54,536 bases of DNA. Origin: Oscillospiraceae bacterium. Its GTDB lineage: Bacteria; Bacillota; Clostridia; Oscillospirales; Ruminococcaceae. This document shows positions 15,975 to 23,816 of this stretch, in pieces; positions within the stretch are counted from its first letter, which is position 1, and each line of letters opens with the position of its first letter. The notes under the pieces were generated by a model that saw only the letters and a program-made list of their open reading frames with translations, was not told the origin of the DNA and searched no databases. The stretch spans positions 1 to 54,536 of the forward strand of contig JAFTYW010000047.1 in NCBI GenBank assembly GCA_017461245.1, given 5' to 3'. Both the position numbers and the translations under genes were made by a program.

Positions 15975-17087
15975 ATGAACTGTGGGATCTACATTCACAT
16001 TCCCTACTGCATTAAAAAATGCCCCTACTGCGATTTTTATTCGGTTATATACGACGACTGTTCCGCATCTGAATACACAGATGCGGTTATTTCTGTTATA
16101 CAAAGCTATAAAGGCAGGCGCGCCGACACACTTTATTTCGGCGGCGGCACGCCTAATCTTATGGGCGCCGAACGCATAGGCAAAATGATCTCTGCCGCAA
16201 AGGCCTGCTTTGGTTTGTCTGCCGACGCCGAGATAACCCTCGAAGCAAACCCCGAGAGCCTTAGACGGCAGGATATTTCTGCATTCAAAAAGGCAGGCGT
16301 AAACAGGCTTTCTATGGGGCTTCAGTCAGCAAATGAAAATGAGCTCAGCTCTCTTGGCAGGCGGCACACAAACGAGGACGTTGTCTACTGCGTGCGCGAG
16401 GCAAAAAAAGCGGGCATAGATAACATTTCGCTCGATCTTATGCTCGGCACCCAGGGTCAGAGCAAGGCTTCGCTCTTAAATTCCATTGAGTTTTGCGCCG
16501 CTCTTAACGTTTCTCACATATCGGCATATATGCTAAAAATCGAGCCAAACACACCGTTTTACAAAAAGCGTGCCCTCTTAGATCTGCCCGATGACGACGA
16601 GGCGGCAGAGCTTTATCTCTTTGCAGTAAACGAGCTTGAAAGGCGCGGCTACAAGCAGTACGAAATTTCAAACTTTGCACGCGACGGCGCGGTTTCCCGC
16701 CACAACACAAAGTACTGGCGGGGCGAAGAGTACGTCGGCATTGGCGCGGCGGCTCACGGCTTTGAAAACGGCGAGCGCTACTATTACGGTCGCAGTGTAA
16801 AGGATTTTATTGCCTCTCCCCTGTCGCGCACATCTGACGGCGAGGGCGGCGGCTTTGACGAGTTTTTTATGCTTAATATGAGGCTTTGCGAAGGTGTCAG
16901 CCTTTCGGAGCTTGCGCAAAAGTTCGGTGCGGCTTTGCCGCAGAGCTTTTACTCAAAAATTGAAAATTTTGCAAAGGCAGGACTTATAATCAAAAGCGGC
17001 GGCAGAATATCCTTTACACCCAAGGGTTTTCTGATTTCCAACAGCATTATTTCTGACCTGCTTTACGTGCTGGAGAGTTATGATTAA
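15975..17087 (+). CDS. hemW: Radical SAM heme chaperone HemW
   Basis: The 370-residue protein has the radical SAM cluster motif CIKKCPYC near the N-terminus, the SAM-binding FGGGTPN, and the HemW-type RHNTKYWRG motif with a C-terminal winged helix (ISFTPKGFLISN). HemW proteins resemble coproporphyrinogen oxidase HemN but act in heme insertion rather than porphyrin oxidation. ATG 15975 is chosen from homology (the family begins just before IYIHIPYC) and an upstream GAGG; an in-frame ATG at 15906 is inside radC. Confidence 0.93.
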   Translation: MNCGIYIHIPYCIKKCPYCDFYSVIYDDCSASEYTDAVISVIQSYKGRRADTLYFGGGTPNLMGAERIGKMISAAKACFGLSADAEITLEANPESLRRQDISAFKKAGVNRLSMGLQSANENELSSLGRRHTNEDVVYCVREAKKAGIDNISLDLMLGTQGQSKASLLNSIEFCAALNVSHISAYMLKIEPNTPFYKKRALLDLPDDDEAAELYLFAVNELERRGYKQYEISNFARDGAVSRHNTKYWRGEEYVGIGAAAHGFENGERYYYGRSVKDFIASPLSRTSDGEGGGFDEFFMLNMRLCEGVSLSELAQKFGAALPQSFYSKIENFAKAGLIIKSGGRISFTPKGFLISNSIISDLLYVLESYD

Positions 17088-17763
17088 AAAGCTTTTAAAA
17101 CTTTTCTTTATAAACAAATGTGCTCACTGCGGCAAAGAGACCGAAGGCGTTCTCTGCAAAGACTGCGCAAAACCTGTCCGCATTTTAAATTTCGGCCTGT
17201 GCCAGCGATGCGGTAAGCCTATAAAAAGCTGTATCTGCAAGGCTCTTGACAGGACTGTTATTCGCGTGATCTCCGCCTACAAATTTGAGGAGCCTGCAAT
17301 TTGCTCGGTCATCTACAAGCTTAAATCCAAGGGAACTCAAAGGGTTGTAAAATTTCTTTCGGCGGCGATGCTTGAGAAACTCCATGACGAATACAGCGGC
17401 GTCAGCCTAGATTTTGTTACATACACTCCTGTTTCCAACGCAAAGCTTCGACAAAAGGGCTTTGATCACGCCGAGCTTCTCGCTCGCGAGATTGCCGCGG
17501 GTTTGGAGTTGCCTCTTATCTGCCCGCCGTTTAAAAGACTGCACAAGCCAGCTCAGAAATTCCTTTCACGTTTAGGAAGACGCGACAACGCCGAGGGTAC
17601 ATATAAGTTAAAGACTAACCAAAAGGTCAGCGGCACGGCGCTGCTTATCGACGACGTTACAACGACCGGAGCCACCCTATCCGCCTGCGCCAAGCTGCTT
17701 TGCAAGGCGGGTGCTCATAAGGTCTACTGCCTTACCGCCGCAACCTCCGCACTCAAAGATTAA
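17080..17763 (+). CDS. comF: ComF family phosphoribosyltransferase-like protein
   Basis: The 227-residue protein has N-terminal zinc-finger cysteines (CAHCGKETEGVLCKDC; CQRCGKPIKSCIC) and a C-terminal PRTase domain with the PRPP loop LLIDDVTTTGATLSAC. ComF supports DNA uptake in competent bacteria by an unclear role. The start overlaps hemW by 8 bp, indicating coupled translation. Confidence 0.9.
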   Translation: MIKKLLKLFFINKCAHCGKETEGVLCKDCAKPVRILNFGLCQRCGKPIKSCICKALDRTVIRVISAYKFEEPAICSVIYKLKSKGTQRVVKFLSAAMLEKLHDEYSGVSLDFVTYTPVSNAKLRQKGFDHAELLAREIAAGLELPLICPPFKRLHKPAQKFLSRLGRRDNAEGTYKLKTNQKVSGTALLIDDVTTTGATLSACAKLLCKAGAHKVYCLTAATSALKD

Positions 17764-17796
17764 CGGCACACCTTAAAAAAGGTGTGCCGTTTTTTA
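17762..17796 (+). terminator. Terminator of radC-hemW-comF
   Basis: A 13-bp stem (17762-17774 with 17779-17791) followed by T6; it overlaps the comF stop codon. On the opposite strand it can also end the small gene that finishes at 17794. Confidence 0.9.
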
Positions 17797-18006
17797 TCTG
17801 TAATGTGAAAGTTCAAAAAAGTTGTTGGGAAAGAAATAGACCTCGACCCCCGTTTTGTGACTGCCGTCTACAGCGGGAAGTTCTTTCCATACAATGACTT
17901 TATAGGTAAGCGAAGTAAAAGTTCTTGTGCCGCCATCCTTATAGATCTGCACAAAAGGCGTAAAAAGCACCGCCAAAACAACCAAAACTGCAACAAGCTT
18001 TTTCAT
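17794..18006 (-). CDS. Small exported protein downstream of a sensor kinase
   Basis: A 70-residue protein has a single N-terminal signal/anchor helix (MKKLVAVLVVLAVLFTPFV) and a short domain with DGGTRTFTSLTYKVIVWK and VEVYFFPNNF. I do not recognise a named family. It starts 12 bp after the histidine kinase gene and is therefore probably the third gene of the two-component operon, perhaps a target or accessory of the sensor. Confidence 0.7.
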   Translation of the reverse strand: MKKLVAVLVVLAVLFTPFVQIYKDGGTRTFTSLTYKVIVWKELPAVDGSHKTGVEVYFFPNNFFELSHYR

Positions 18007-18018
18007 TTTATCTCCTTA

Positions 18019-19884
18019 CTATGCAAGCGGGAAGATCAGCTCTACCGCAAACAGATCTCCGTCAATTTTAACATCAAGACTGCCGCCTTGAAGCTCGGCA
18101 AGGCTCTTTGCAATGGAAAGTCCCAAGCCGCTTCCTTCGGTGTTTCTCGAGCTGTCGCCCCTTACAAAACGGGCGGTAAGCTCGTCTCCCGAAATGTTAA
18201 GCATATCCCTCGAAATATTTTTAAACCTTATTACCGCAATCCTTGCCTTTTTCTCCAAATCGAGATAGACCCTAGTCTGCTCCTGAGAATACTTGCAGAT
18301 ATTGCCCATAAGATTTTCAAAAACTCTCCACAGTCTTTTGGGGTCGGCGGTTATGAAAACAGGCTCGCTCGGCAGATTTATTACAAGGCTGAGCCTTGCG
18401 CTTTCAAGTCTATCCTCAAACTCGCCCGCCGTCTGATTTAAAAGCACCCCGACGTCACAGCGTGAAAACTCCATTTTAACGTTCCCGCTCGATGCCATTG
18501 CTGCTTCAAAAAGGTCGTCGGTGAGCTTTTTAAGGCGCGCACTCTGGCGGGATAGCACGTCTATGTATTTTTTGGCGTTCTCGCTCTCTATCTCTTCCTT
18601 TTCAAGCAGGTCGACGTAGCTTATTATCGAGGTCAGCGGGGTTTTAAGGTCGTGCGAAACATTTGTGATAAGCTCGGTCTTAAGTCGTTCGCTCTTCATC
18701 CTATCCTTGACCGCCTCTGAAAGCCCCTCGTTTATTCTGTTGATGTCATTTCCCAACACCCTTAAGTCGCCGTAAAGGCGAGAGGTGTCAACACTATGCG
18801 AAAAATCACCTTTTGCGATCTTATCGGTGGCGGCGCCCAGCTGCTTTAGCTTTGCCGCGTGCAAAAGACTGACAACAAAATACACCGCAAGCAAAGCAAG
18901 GACAAGCGTGATATACCTTTCCTCGTATGCATCACAACATACAAGCAAGCCAAGCGCCACACCGCAGACCGCCGAGCACTTTACGGCGGTCAGCCCAATT
19001 CCTCTGCCGTTTTTAAAGCCGTTTACGATAGGGCCAAAAACAAAACTTAAGGCGCGGTAAACAAGTGTAGACCGTGCAAGAGAGCGCAGCTTTAGGTGAA
19101 CTGCGATGCTCTTTAAATAAAGCGAAGCGATAAGGTAGTCGATAACGGCTAAAACGGGCGTAGCAAACAAAACGCCGTAATCTCCAAGGTCATTTGCAAA
19201 GACAAGCGCAACATAATTCATATACACCGCAAACAGCACAAGCAGAGAAAAAACATCGGGCGGTATCTTTTCGGTAATGCCGCCGCTGACTCCCGCTCCC
19301 GCCTTTTTGTATCCTGCCGAGCAGAACAAAAAGACGATTAGCAGCGCAAAAAGCGCCGCTGAAATAAAGGCGATGATATAGACCGCATACCGCATATTGT
19401 ATGCAAGGGCGCAGGCTCTTGACGCATCGTAAAAAGCGTCCTTTTCCTTAAGATCGGAGAGGACATAAAGGGTCACTGTGTAGTAATCCTGCTCTGAAGT
19501 CTGCCCGTCGGTATAATAATGATAAACATTCTTATCCTCAAAGGCAGTCTGACCCTCATAGTTTCCTATAATGAGGTTTCCATCCCTATCCTCTATGGTA
19601 TAGCGCCAGTTTGTTCCCTCGCTCATCTCGTCAACATTCTGCTTTACAAGAGAGGTGAGCGCCGGGTCGTCGTTGTAATCAAGCTCGCAGATTATATCAT
19701 AATGTATAGAACTGCATATCTCTCGGCGCGCCTTTGCCAAAAGCTCCCTCTCGCTCGATCTATAGACATCAGCCTCAAACATCACATAGGCGGCGATAAC
19801 CGAAACCGCAAACAGAATTGCCGCCATAAGACTGCCTGCCCAGGTACACACCTTTACTGCGAAATTATATTTAAGACCTTTCAT
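18019..19884 (-). CDS. Membrane sensor histidine kinase
   Basis: The 621-residue kinase has one N-terminal membrane helix, an external domain of about 110 residues (to about 150), then several more membrane helices, a HAMP-like segment (KLKQLGAATDKIAKGDFSHSVD), HisKA with phosphorylated His411 in NVSHDLKTPLTS, and HATPase_c with the G box GSGLGLSIAKSLAELQGG. The multi-helix middle part is larger than in simple EnvZ-type kinases. ATG 19884 starts 1 nt after the response regulator stop codon; a TTG at 19905 is possible but less likely. The signal is unknown. Confidence 0.93.
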   Translation of the reverse strand: MKGLKYNFAVKVCTWAGSLMAAILFAVSVIAAYVMFEADVYRSSERELLAKARREICSSIHYDIICELDYNDDPALTSLVKQNVDEMSEGTNWRYTIEDRDGNLIIGNYEGQTAFEDKNVYHYYTDGQTSEQDYYTVTLYVLSDLKEKDAFYDASRACALAYNMRYAVYIIAFISAALFALLIVFLFCSAGYKKAGAGVSGGITEKIPPDVFSLLVLFAVYMNYVALVFANDLGDYGVLFATPVLAVIDYLIASLYLKSIAVHLKLRSLARSTLVYRALSFVFGPIVNGFKNGRGIGLTAVKCSAVCGVALGLLVCCDAYEERYITLVLALLAVYFVVSLLHAAKLKQLGAATDKIAKGDFSHSVDTSRLYGDLRVLGNDINRINEGLSEAVKDRMKSERLKTELITNVSHDLKTPLTSIISYVDLLEKEEIESENAKKYIDVLSRQSARLKKLTDDLFEAAMASSGNVKMEFSRCDVGVLLNQTAGEFEDRLESARLSLVINLPSEPVFITADPKRLWRVFENLMGNICKYSQEQTRVYLDLEKKARIAVIRFKNISRDMLNISGDELTARFVRGDSSRNTEGSGLGLSIAKSLAELQGGSLDVKIDGDLFAVELIFPLA

Positions 19885-19885
19885 T

Positions 19886-20581
19886 TTACATTCCCGCCTT
19901 TTCAATTTTATAGCCCTGCGCCCAGACCACCTTTAAGTACTGCGGTGCAGACGGGTCAAACTCTATCTTTTCTCTTAGGTGGCGGATATGTACTGCGACC
20001 GTTCTCTCATTTCCGATAACTGCCTCGTTCCAAACGTTTTCGTAAATTTTAGAAAGCGAGAAGACCTGCCCCGGACTTTGCATAAGTAGCTTTAAGATCT
20101 CAAACTCGGTCGGCGTTAATGAGACCTCGTTGCCGTCGACCGTTACCGTTTTTGCTCTATCGTCAAGCAGGATCGTGCCGACCTTTAAAACGCCGTCGGC
20201 AGCCTCGGCGGCGCCGAGCTTTAGAAAACGCCTGAGCTGCGAGCGGACACGGGCGAGCAGCTCGACGGGGTTAAACGGTTTTGTAATATAATCGTCAGCG
20301 CCGACATTAAGGCCAAGCACCTTATCGGTGTCCTCGCCCTTTGCGGTGAGCAGAATTACGGGAATATTGCTTATCTCTCTTATCTGAGAAAGCGCCGAAA
20401 TTCCGTCGCATACAGGCATCATAACATCCAAGATCGCAAGCTGAACGCTCTGATTTTTTACTATCTCAACCGCCTCGCTGCCATTATATGCGCACAGCAC
20501 CTCGTAACCCTCTGACTGCAGATAAATTTTAAGCGCATTAACTATATCCTTTTCGTCGTCGCAAACAAGAATCTGATTCAT
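19886..20581 (-). CDS. OmpR/PhoB family response regulator
   Basis: The 231-residue protein has a receiver domain (acidic pair DD8-9, phosphoacceptor Asp52 in LAILDVMMP, Lys in LLTAKGEDTD) and a C-terminal winged helix (VSLTPTEFEILKLLMQSPGQVFS; ERTVAVHIRHLREKI). It is the partner of the kinase encoded immediately downstream. Confidence 0.96.
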   Translation of the reverse strand: MNQILVCDDEKDIVNALKIYLQSEGYEVLCAYNGSEAVEIVKNQSVQLAILDVMMPVCDGISALSQIREISNIPVILLTAKGEDTDKVLGLNVGADDYITKPFNPVELLARVRSQLRRFLKLGAAEAADGVLKVGTILLDDRAKTVTVDGNEVSLTPTEFEILKLLMQSPGQVFSLSKIYENVWNEAVIGNERTVAVHIRHLREKIEFDPSAPQYLKVVWAQGYKIEKAGM

Positions 20582-20620
20582 TTTATTTCCTCCGTTTTTG
20601 CGGATTTTGATTACATGCTA

Positions 20621-20679
20621 ATTATAGCAAAATAAATATTAAGATAAAAGTGGCAAAAGTTTTAAGATTGTGTTAAGTT
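20621..20679 (-). promoter_or_regulatory. Promoter and possible autoregulatory repeats of the two-component operon
   Basis: On the minus strand TATAAT (20626-20621) carries the extended -10 TGC; the -35 region is weak. On the plus strand TTAAGAT (20639-20645), TTAAGAT (20662-20668) and TTAAGTT (20673-20679) form direct repeats, the last two at 11-bp spacing. That spacing fits OmpR/PhoB-type boxes, so autoregulation is plausible. Confidence 0.4.
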
Positions 20680-20691
20680 CTTCCAAGAAAG

Positions 20692-20718
20692 AAAAAGCCG
20701 CCCGAGAGGGCGGCTTTT
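20692..20718 (-). terminator. Terminator of the small membrane protein gene
   Basis: An 11-bp stem with loop GAGA and a T5 run on the minus strand lies 12 bp beyond the stop codon. Confidence 0.88.
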
Positions 20719-20730
20719 GTTGTTTAGCTG

Positions 20731-20964
20731 TCAGCTATCGAAGCGGCAGCGGCAGTAGCGGGCTATAAGCCAAATGACAAACAGCACCAGCAGCACGACT
20801 GCAAGGACAATTATTGCGGCGAGGTTAGAAAGGATCAAGCCAAAAAGAACCGCGCCGACAATAAGACCGACAACAAATGTAAGCAGGGCAAAAAGCAATG
20901 CACCGATTATATTGTTGCAAACGCCTCTTATACCGTAACAGCTGTTACAATCTCTGTTACACAT
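20731..20964 (-). CDS. Small two-helix membrane protein with Cys-rich ends
   Basis: A 77-78-residue protein with N-terminal MCNRDCNSCYGIRGVC, two long hydrophobic helices and a C-terminal RYCRCR. The adjacent ATG at 20967 or 20964 may be the start. The paired cysteines on both ends could bind a metal or form disulfides. No family is recognised; it is bounded by its own terminator and so is a separate unit. Confidence 0.65.
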   Translation of the reverse strand: MCNRDCNSCYGIRGVCNNIIGALLFALLTFVVGLIVGAVLFGLILSNLAAIIVLAVVLLVLFVIWLIARYCRCRFDS

Positions 20965-21029
20965 CATACTGCATCTTCCTTTTATATAAATTCCTCGGGA
21001 GGTTTTCCCATTTCATAATATGAAAACAG

Positions 21030-21059
21030 TTTACAAAATGTGCCGCCTTGTGATACAAT
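21030..21059 (+). promoter_or_regulatory. Promoter of the L-serine dehydratase gene
   Basis: TTTACA (21030-21035), 18-bp spacer, TACAAT (21054-21059), 18 bp before the ATG. Confidence 0.6.
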
Positions 21060-21077
21060 ACCCTTGGCGGTGATAAT

Positions 21078-22292
21078 ATGACTGACAATCGTGAAATGTG
21101 CTCCCTTAGGGAGCTTTACAAAATAGGCAGAGGCCCCTCAAGCTCACACACCATAGGGCCTGAGCGTGCCTGCATTTATTTTAAAGAGAAATATCCCGAT
21201 GCCGAGAAATTCAAGGTCATCCTCTACGGCTCGCTGGCATACACAGGCGAGGGGCACGACACAAAGGTGATAATTGCAGATACACTTGCACCGACAGAGG
21301 CCGAAATAGTCTGCGATTTTGAGGAAAAATCACTTCTCCACCCCAACACAATGAAGCTTTTTGCCTATAAGAGCGGCGAGGAGATCGGCGCTGACACCAT
21401 TTACAGCGTAGGCGGCGGGCAGATAAAGATCGAGGGGCAGGAGCTTTCCGAAAACAAGGATATATACAACTTCCATTCTTTTTCTGAGATACTTGATTAC
21501 TGCAAAAAGAACAACCTTCGCATTTGGCAGTACGTAGAAGAAATTGAGGGTAAGGAGATCTGGGAGCATCTTTCGCTTACTTGGCAGACCATGCAGCAGA
21601 GCATTTTGGCAGGTCTTAGCTGTGACGGTGTTTTGCCCGGGCGGCTAAAGGTGCAGAGAAAGGCAAAATTTCTGTTTGAGCAAAACCACATAGACGAGAC
21701 CCGCGAAACCAGAGAAAACCGCCTTGTCTGCGCATACGCCTTTGCGGTAAGCGAACAGAATGCCGCCTGTGAGAGAATCGTTACTGCTCCCACCTGCGGC
21801 GCGAGCGGAGTTTTGCCCGCGGTTTTATACTACCAAAAGCAGAAGCACGATTTCACAGACAAAGAGATACTCAGAGCCCTTGCAACCGCAGGTGTTGTTG
21901 GAAACATTGTTAAGACAAACGCCTCGATAAGCGGCGCAGAGTGCGGCTGCCAGGCCGAGATAGGAACTGCCTGCTCAATGGCCGCCGCGGCGCTCGGCGA
22001 GCTCTTTTCTATGAGCCTTGAGCAGATAGAGTACGCCGCAGAGATTGCATTAGAGCACCACTTGGGGCTTACCTGCGACCCCATATACGGTCTTGTGCAG
22101 ATACCCTGCATTGAGCGAAACGCCGTTGCCGCAATGCGTGCAATAAATGCGGTAAGCCTTGCAAACTTTTTGACCAGCACAAGAAAAATATCCTTTGACC
22201 TTGTTGTTAAAACTATGTACGAAACCGGCAAGGACCTTTCCCGCCGCTACAGAGAGACCAGCGAGGGCGGTCTTGCCAAGCTTTACAAATAG
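21078..22292 (+). CDS. L-serine dehydratase, iron-sulfur type, single chain
   Basis: This deaminates L-serine to pyruvate and ammonia. The 404-residue chain fuses a short beta domain (GRGPSSSHTIGPERA; YGSLAYTGEGHDT) with the alpha domain that carries the 4Fe-4S cluster (APTCGASGVLPAV; SGAECGCQAEIGTACSM; LTCDPIYGLVQIPCIERN). The SSSHTIGP motif is the substrate/regulatory signature. In Bacillus and Clostridium the two domains are usually separate (sdaAB/sdaAA); here they are one chain as in E. coli SdaA, with a shorter beta part. trmO follows after 10 bp. Confidence 0.95.
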   Translation: MTDNREMCSLRELYKIGRGPSSSHTIGPERACIYFKEKYPDAEKFKVILYGSLAYTGEGHDTKVIIADTLAPTEAEIVCDFEEKSLLHPNTMKLFAYKSGEEIGADTIYSVGGGQIKIEGQELSENKDIYNFHSFSEILDYCKKNNLRIWQYVEEIEGKEIWEHLSLTWQTMQQSILAGLSCDGVLPGRLKVQRKAKFLFEQNHIDETRETRENRLVCAYAFAVSEQNAACERIVTAPTCGASGVLPAVLYYQKQKHDFTDKEILRALATAGVVGNIVKTNASISGAECGCQAEIGTACSMAAAALGELFSMSLEQIEYAAEIALEHHLGLTCDPIYGLVQIPCIERNAVAAMRAINAVSLANFLTSTRKISFDLVVKTMYETGKDLSRRYRETSEGGLAKLYK

Positions 22293-22302
22293 AGGTGTAA
22301 AT

Positions 22303-22977
22303 TTGAAGCCGATTGCACACATATACAGCGATTTTGACGAAAAATTCGGCATACCGCGCCAGAGCGGGCGCTGTCCGTCGCTTAATGCAAAAATCGTTTT
22401 TCTGCCCGAATACAGACATCCCGATGCGCTTAGGGAAATCGAAGGCTTTTCTCACCTTTGGCTTATCTTTGATTTTTCGCTCGCTCACCGAGATGGCTTT
22501 ACCCCCACAGTCCGCCCGCCCCGCCTTGGCGGCAACAGGAGAGTCGGCGTTTTTGCAAGCCGTTCCCCCTTTCGCCCCAACAACATCGGTCTTTCGTCGG
22601 TGCGGCTTTTGGAGGTTAAAAAGACCGAAAACGAGGGGACCGTCTTGATAGTTTCGGGCGCCGATCTACTTAACGGAACACCCATTTACGACATAAAGCC
22701 GTATCTCCCCTACACCGACTGCCACACAGACGCCGTCGGCGGCTATGCCGAGGAGTTTGAGGGTTATAGGCTTAAGGTCGATTTCCCCGACGAGCTACTT
22801 AAAACTATTCCCGAGGAAAAGCACGACGCGCTTATCGAGTGCCTTTCAGACGACCCGCGCCCCTCATATCAAGACGATGACGAGAGGGTCTACAGTATGT
22901 TGTTTGCAGGCTTTGATGTAAAATTTCGCGTCAGCGGCGACAAATTAACGGTTATAAAAATTAAAAACGCAGATTAA
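22303..22977 (+). CDS. trmO: tRNA (N6-threonylcarbamoyladenosine37-N6)-methyltransferase TrmO
   Basis: The 224-residue protein has the TsaA/YaeB-like beta-barrel motifs (GIPRQSG; FSHLWLIFDF; PPRLGGNRRVGVFASRSPFRPNNIGLS; DLLNGTPIYDIKPYLPY). TrmO N6-methylates t6A37 in tRNA-Thr using SAM. The start is TTG 22303, with GAGGTG upstream; the in-frame ATG at 22195 lies inside the serine dehydratase gene. The gene is co-transcribed with the dehydratase. Confidence 0.92.
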   Translation: MKPIAHIYSDFDEKFGIPRQSGRCPSLNAKIVFLPEYRHPDALREIEGFSHLWLIFDFSLAHRDGFTPTVRPPRLGGNRRVGVFASRSPFRPNNIGLSSVRLLEVKKTENEGTVLIVSGADLLNGTPIYDIKPYLPYTDCHTDAVGGYAEEFEGYRLKVDFPDELLKTIPEEKHDALIECLSDDPRPSYQDDDERVYSMLFAGFDVKFRVSGDKLTVIKIKNAD

Positions 22978-22997
22978 AAATCTGCGTTTTTTGTTTT
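22963..22997 (+). terminator. Terminator of the serine dehydratase-trmO operon
   Basis: A 13-bp stem (22963-22975 with 22979-22991) with a 3-nt loop and a T-rich tail; it overlaps the trmO stop. Confidence 0.9.
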
Positions 22998-23006
22998 TTT
23001 CAAAAA

Positions 23007-23083
23007 TGTAGGGGACGATGCCTACATCGTCCCGAAAAGTTTTATTGTTGTATAACGGGCGGATGTGGGCATCCGCCCCTACA
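23007..23083. repeat. TGTAGGGG-type intergenic element with two hairpins
   Basis: The 77-bp unit begins TGTAGGGG and ends CCCCTACA. Inside are two perfect hairpins: GGGACGATG-CCTA-CATCGTCCC and GGGCGGATG-TGGG-CATCCGCCC. It is the clearest member of the dispersed family. Confidence 0.8.
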
Positions 23084-23158
23084 GTTATAATTTCAAGCTA
23101 AAACCACGGAATTGATTTGGGTTTTTGGGGCATACTGTTTTTAAAAGGAGGGGTAAAA

Positions 23159-23593
23159 ATGATAGAACATGATACCATAAAGCTACTGCGTGAGTGCGAC
23201 GCGGGAATTAAGATGGGCGTTGCCTCGATTGAGGACGTTATCGACGATGTTAAAAACGAGGACTTTAAAAAGATGCTTGAAAAGAGCGTTGGTCACCACC
23301 AGCAGCTTCAGGACGAAATTCAGGTTTTACTCGACGAATATCACGACGACGGCAAGGAGCCTAACCCTATGGCAAAGGGAATGTCCTTTATAAAGACAAA
23401 CTTCAAGATGGCGGTTGACAAGTCTGACAGCACCATTGCAGACCTTATGACCGACGGTTGCAATATGGGAATAAAGTCACTGACAAAGTATCTAAACGAG
23501 TATGAGGCGGCTGATAAAAAGTCGAAGGACCTTGCAAAAAAGGTTATCGGCCTTGAGGAAAGTCTTGCACAGGACGTTAAAGCCTATCTCTAA
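23159..23593 (+). CDS. Ferritin-like four-helix protein (DUF2383/PA2169-like)
   Basis: The 144-residue, mostly helical acidic protein begins MIEHDTIKLLRECDAGIKMG and has His/Glu positions on the helices (KSVGHHQQLQDEIQ; LTDGCNMG-type third helix) typical of the PA2169/DUF2383 ferritin-like group. A strong AAAGGAGGGG site precedes ATG 23159. The function of the family is not firmly known. The gene is monocistronic with its own terminator. Confidence 0.65.
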   Translation: MIEHDTIKLLRECDAGIKMGVASIEDVIDDVKNEDFKKMLEKSVGHHQQLQDEIQVLLDEYHDDGKEPNPMAKGMSFIKTNFKMAVDKSDSTIADLMTDGCNMGIKSLTKYLNEYEAADKKSKDLAKKVIGLEESLAQDVKAYL

Positions 23594-23595
23594 AC

Positions 23596-23626
23596 AAAAA
23601 ACGGCAGGCGGTTGCCTGCCGTTTTT
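23596..23626 (+). terminator. Terminator of the ferritin-like gene
   Basis: A 12-bp stem (23598-23609 with 23614-23625) and T5. Confidence 0.9.
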
Positions 23627-23699
23627 GCAAATTATATTTTACAAAAACACTGTTGCATTATAAATTTGGTGTTATTTTTTTGCAAAAATTCCCAATTTA

Positions 23700-23765
23700 G
23701 CAACCTTAGGTTGCAAAATTTTCAAGCCTCAGTTGGTTGCAAATATTTTTTACATACTGTACTAT
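23700..23765 (+). promoter_or_regulatory. Promoter/operator of the XRE-GlmM operon (same motif as glmS)
   Basis: A perfect 15-bp palindrome GCAACC-TTA-GGTTGC (23700-23714) is followed after 20 nt by GGTTGC (23735-23740), whose end forms the -35 box TTGCAA (23737-23742). The -10 box TACTAT (23760-23765) follows after 17 bp. The half-site spacing of 26 bp, the 20-nt interval (17 of 20 identical) and the -35/-10 placement all match the glmS promoter at 6202-6267. It is a candidate binding site for the XRE domain encoded directly downstream. Confidence 0.75.
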
Positions 23766-23816
23766 ATTTATCGAAAACGAATATATTACAAATATAGTTT
23801 AATCAAGGAGGGCATT

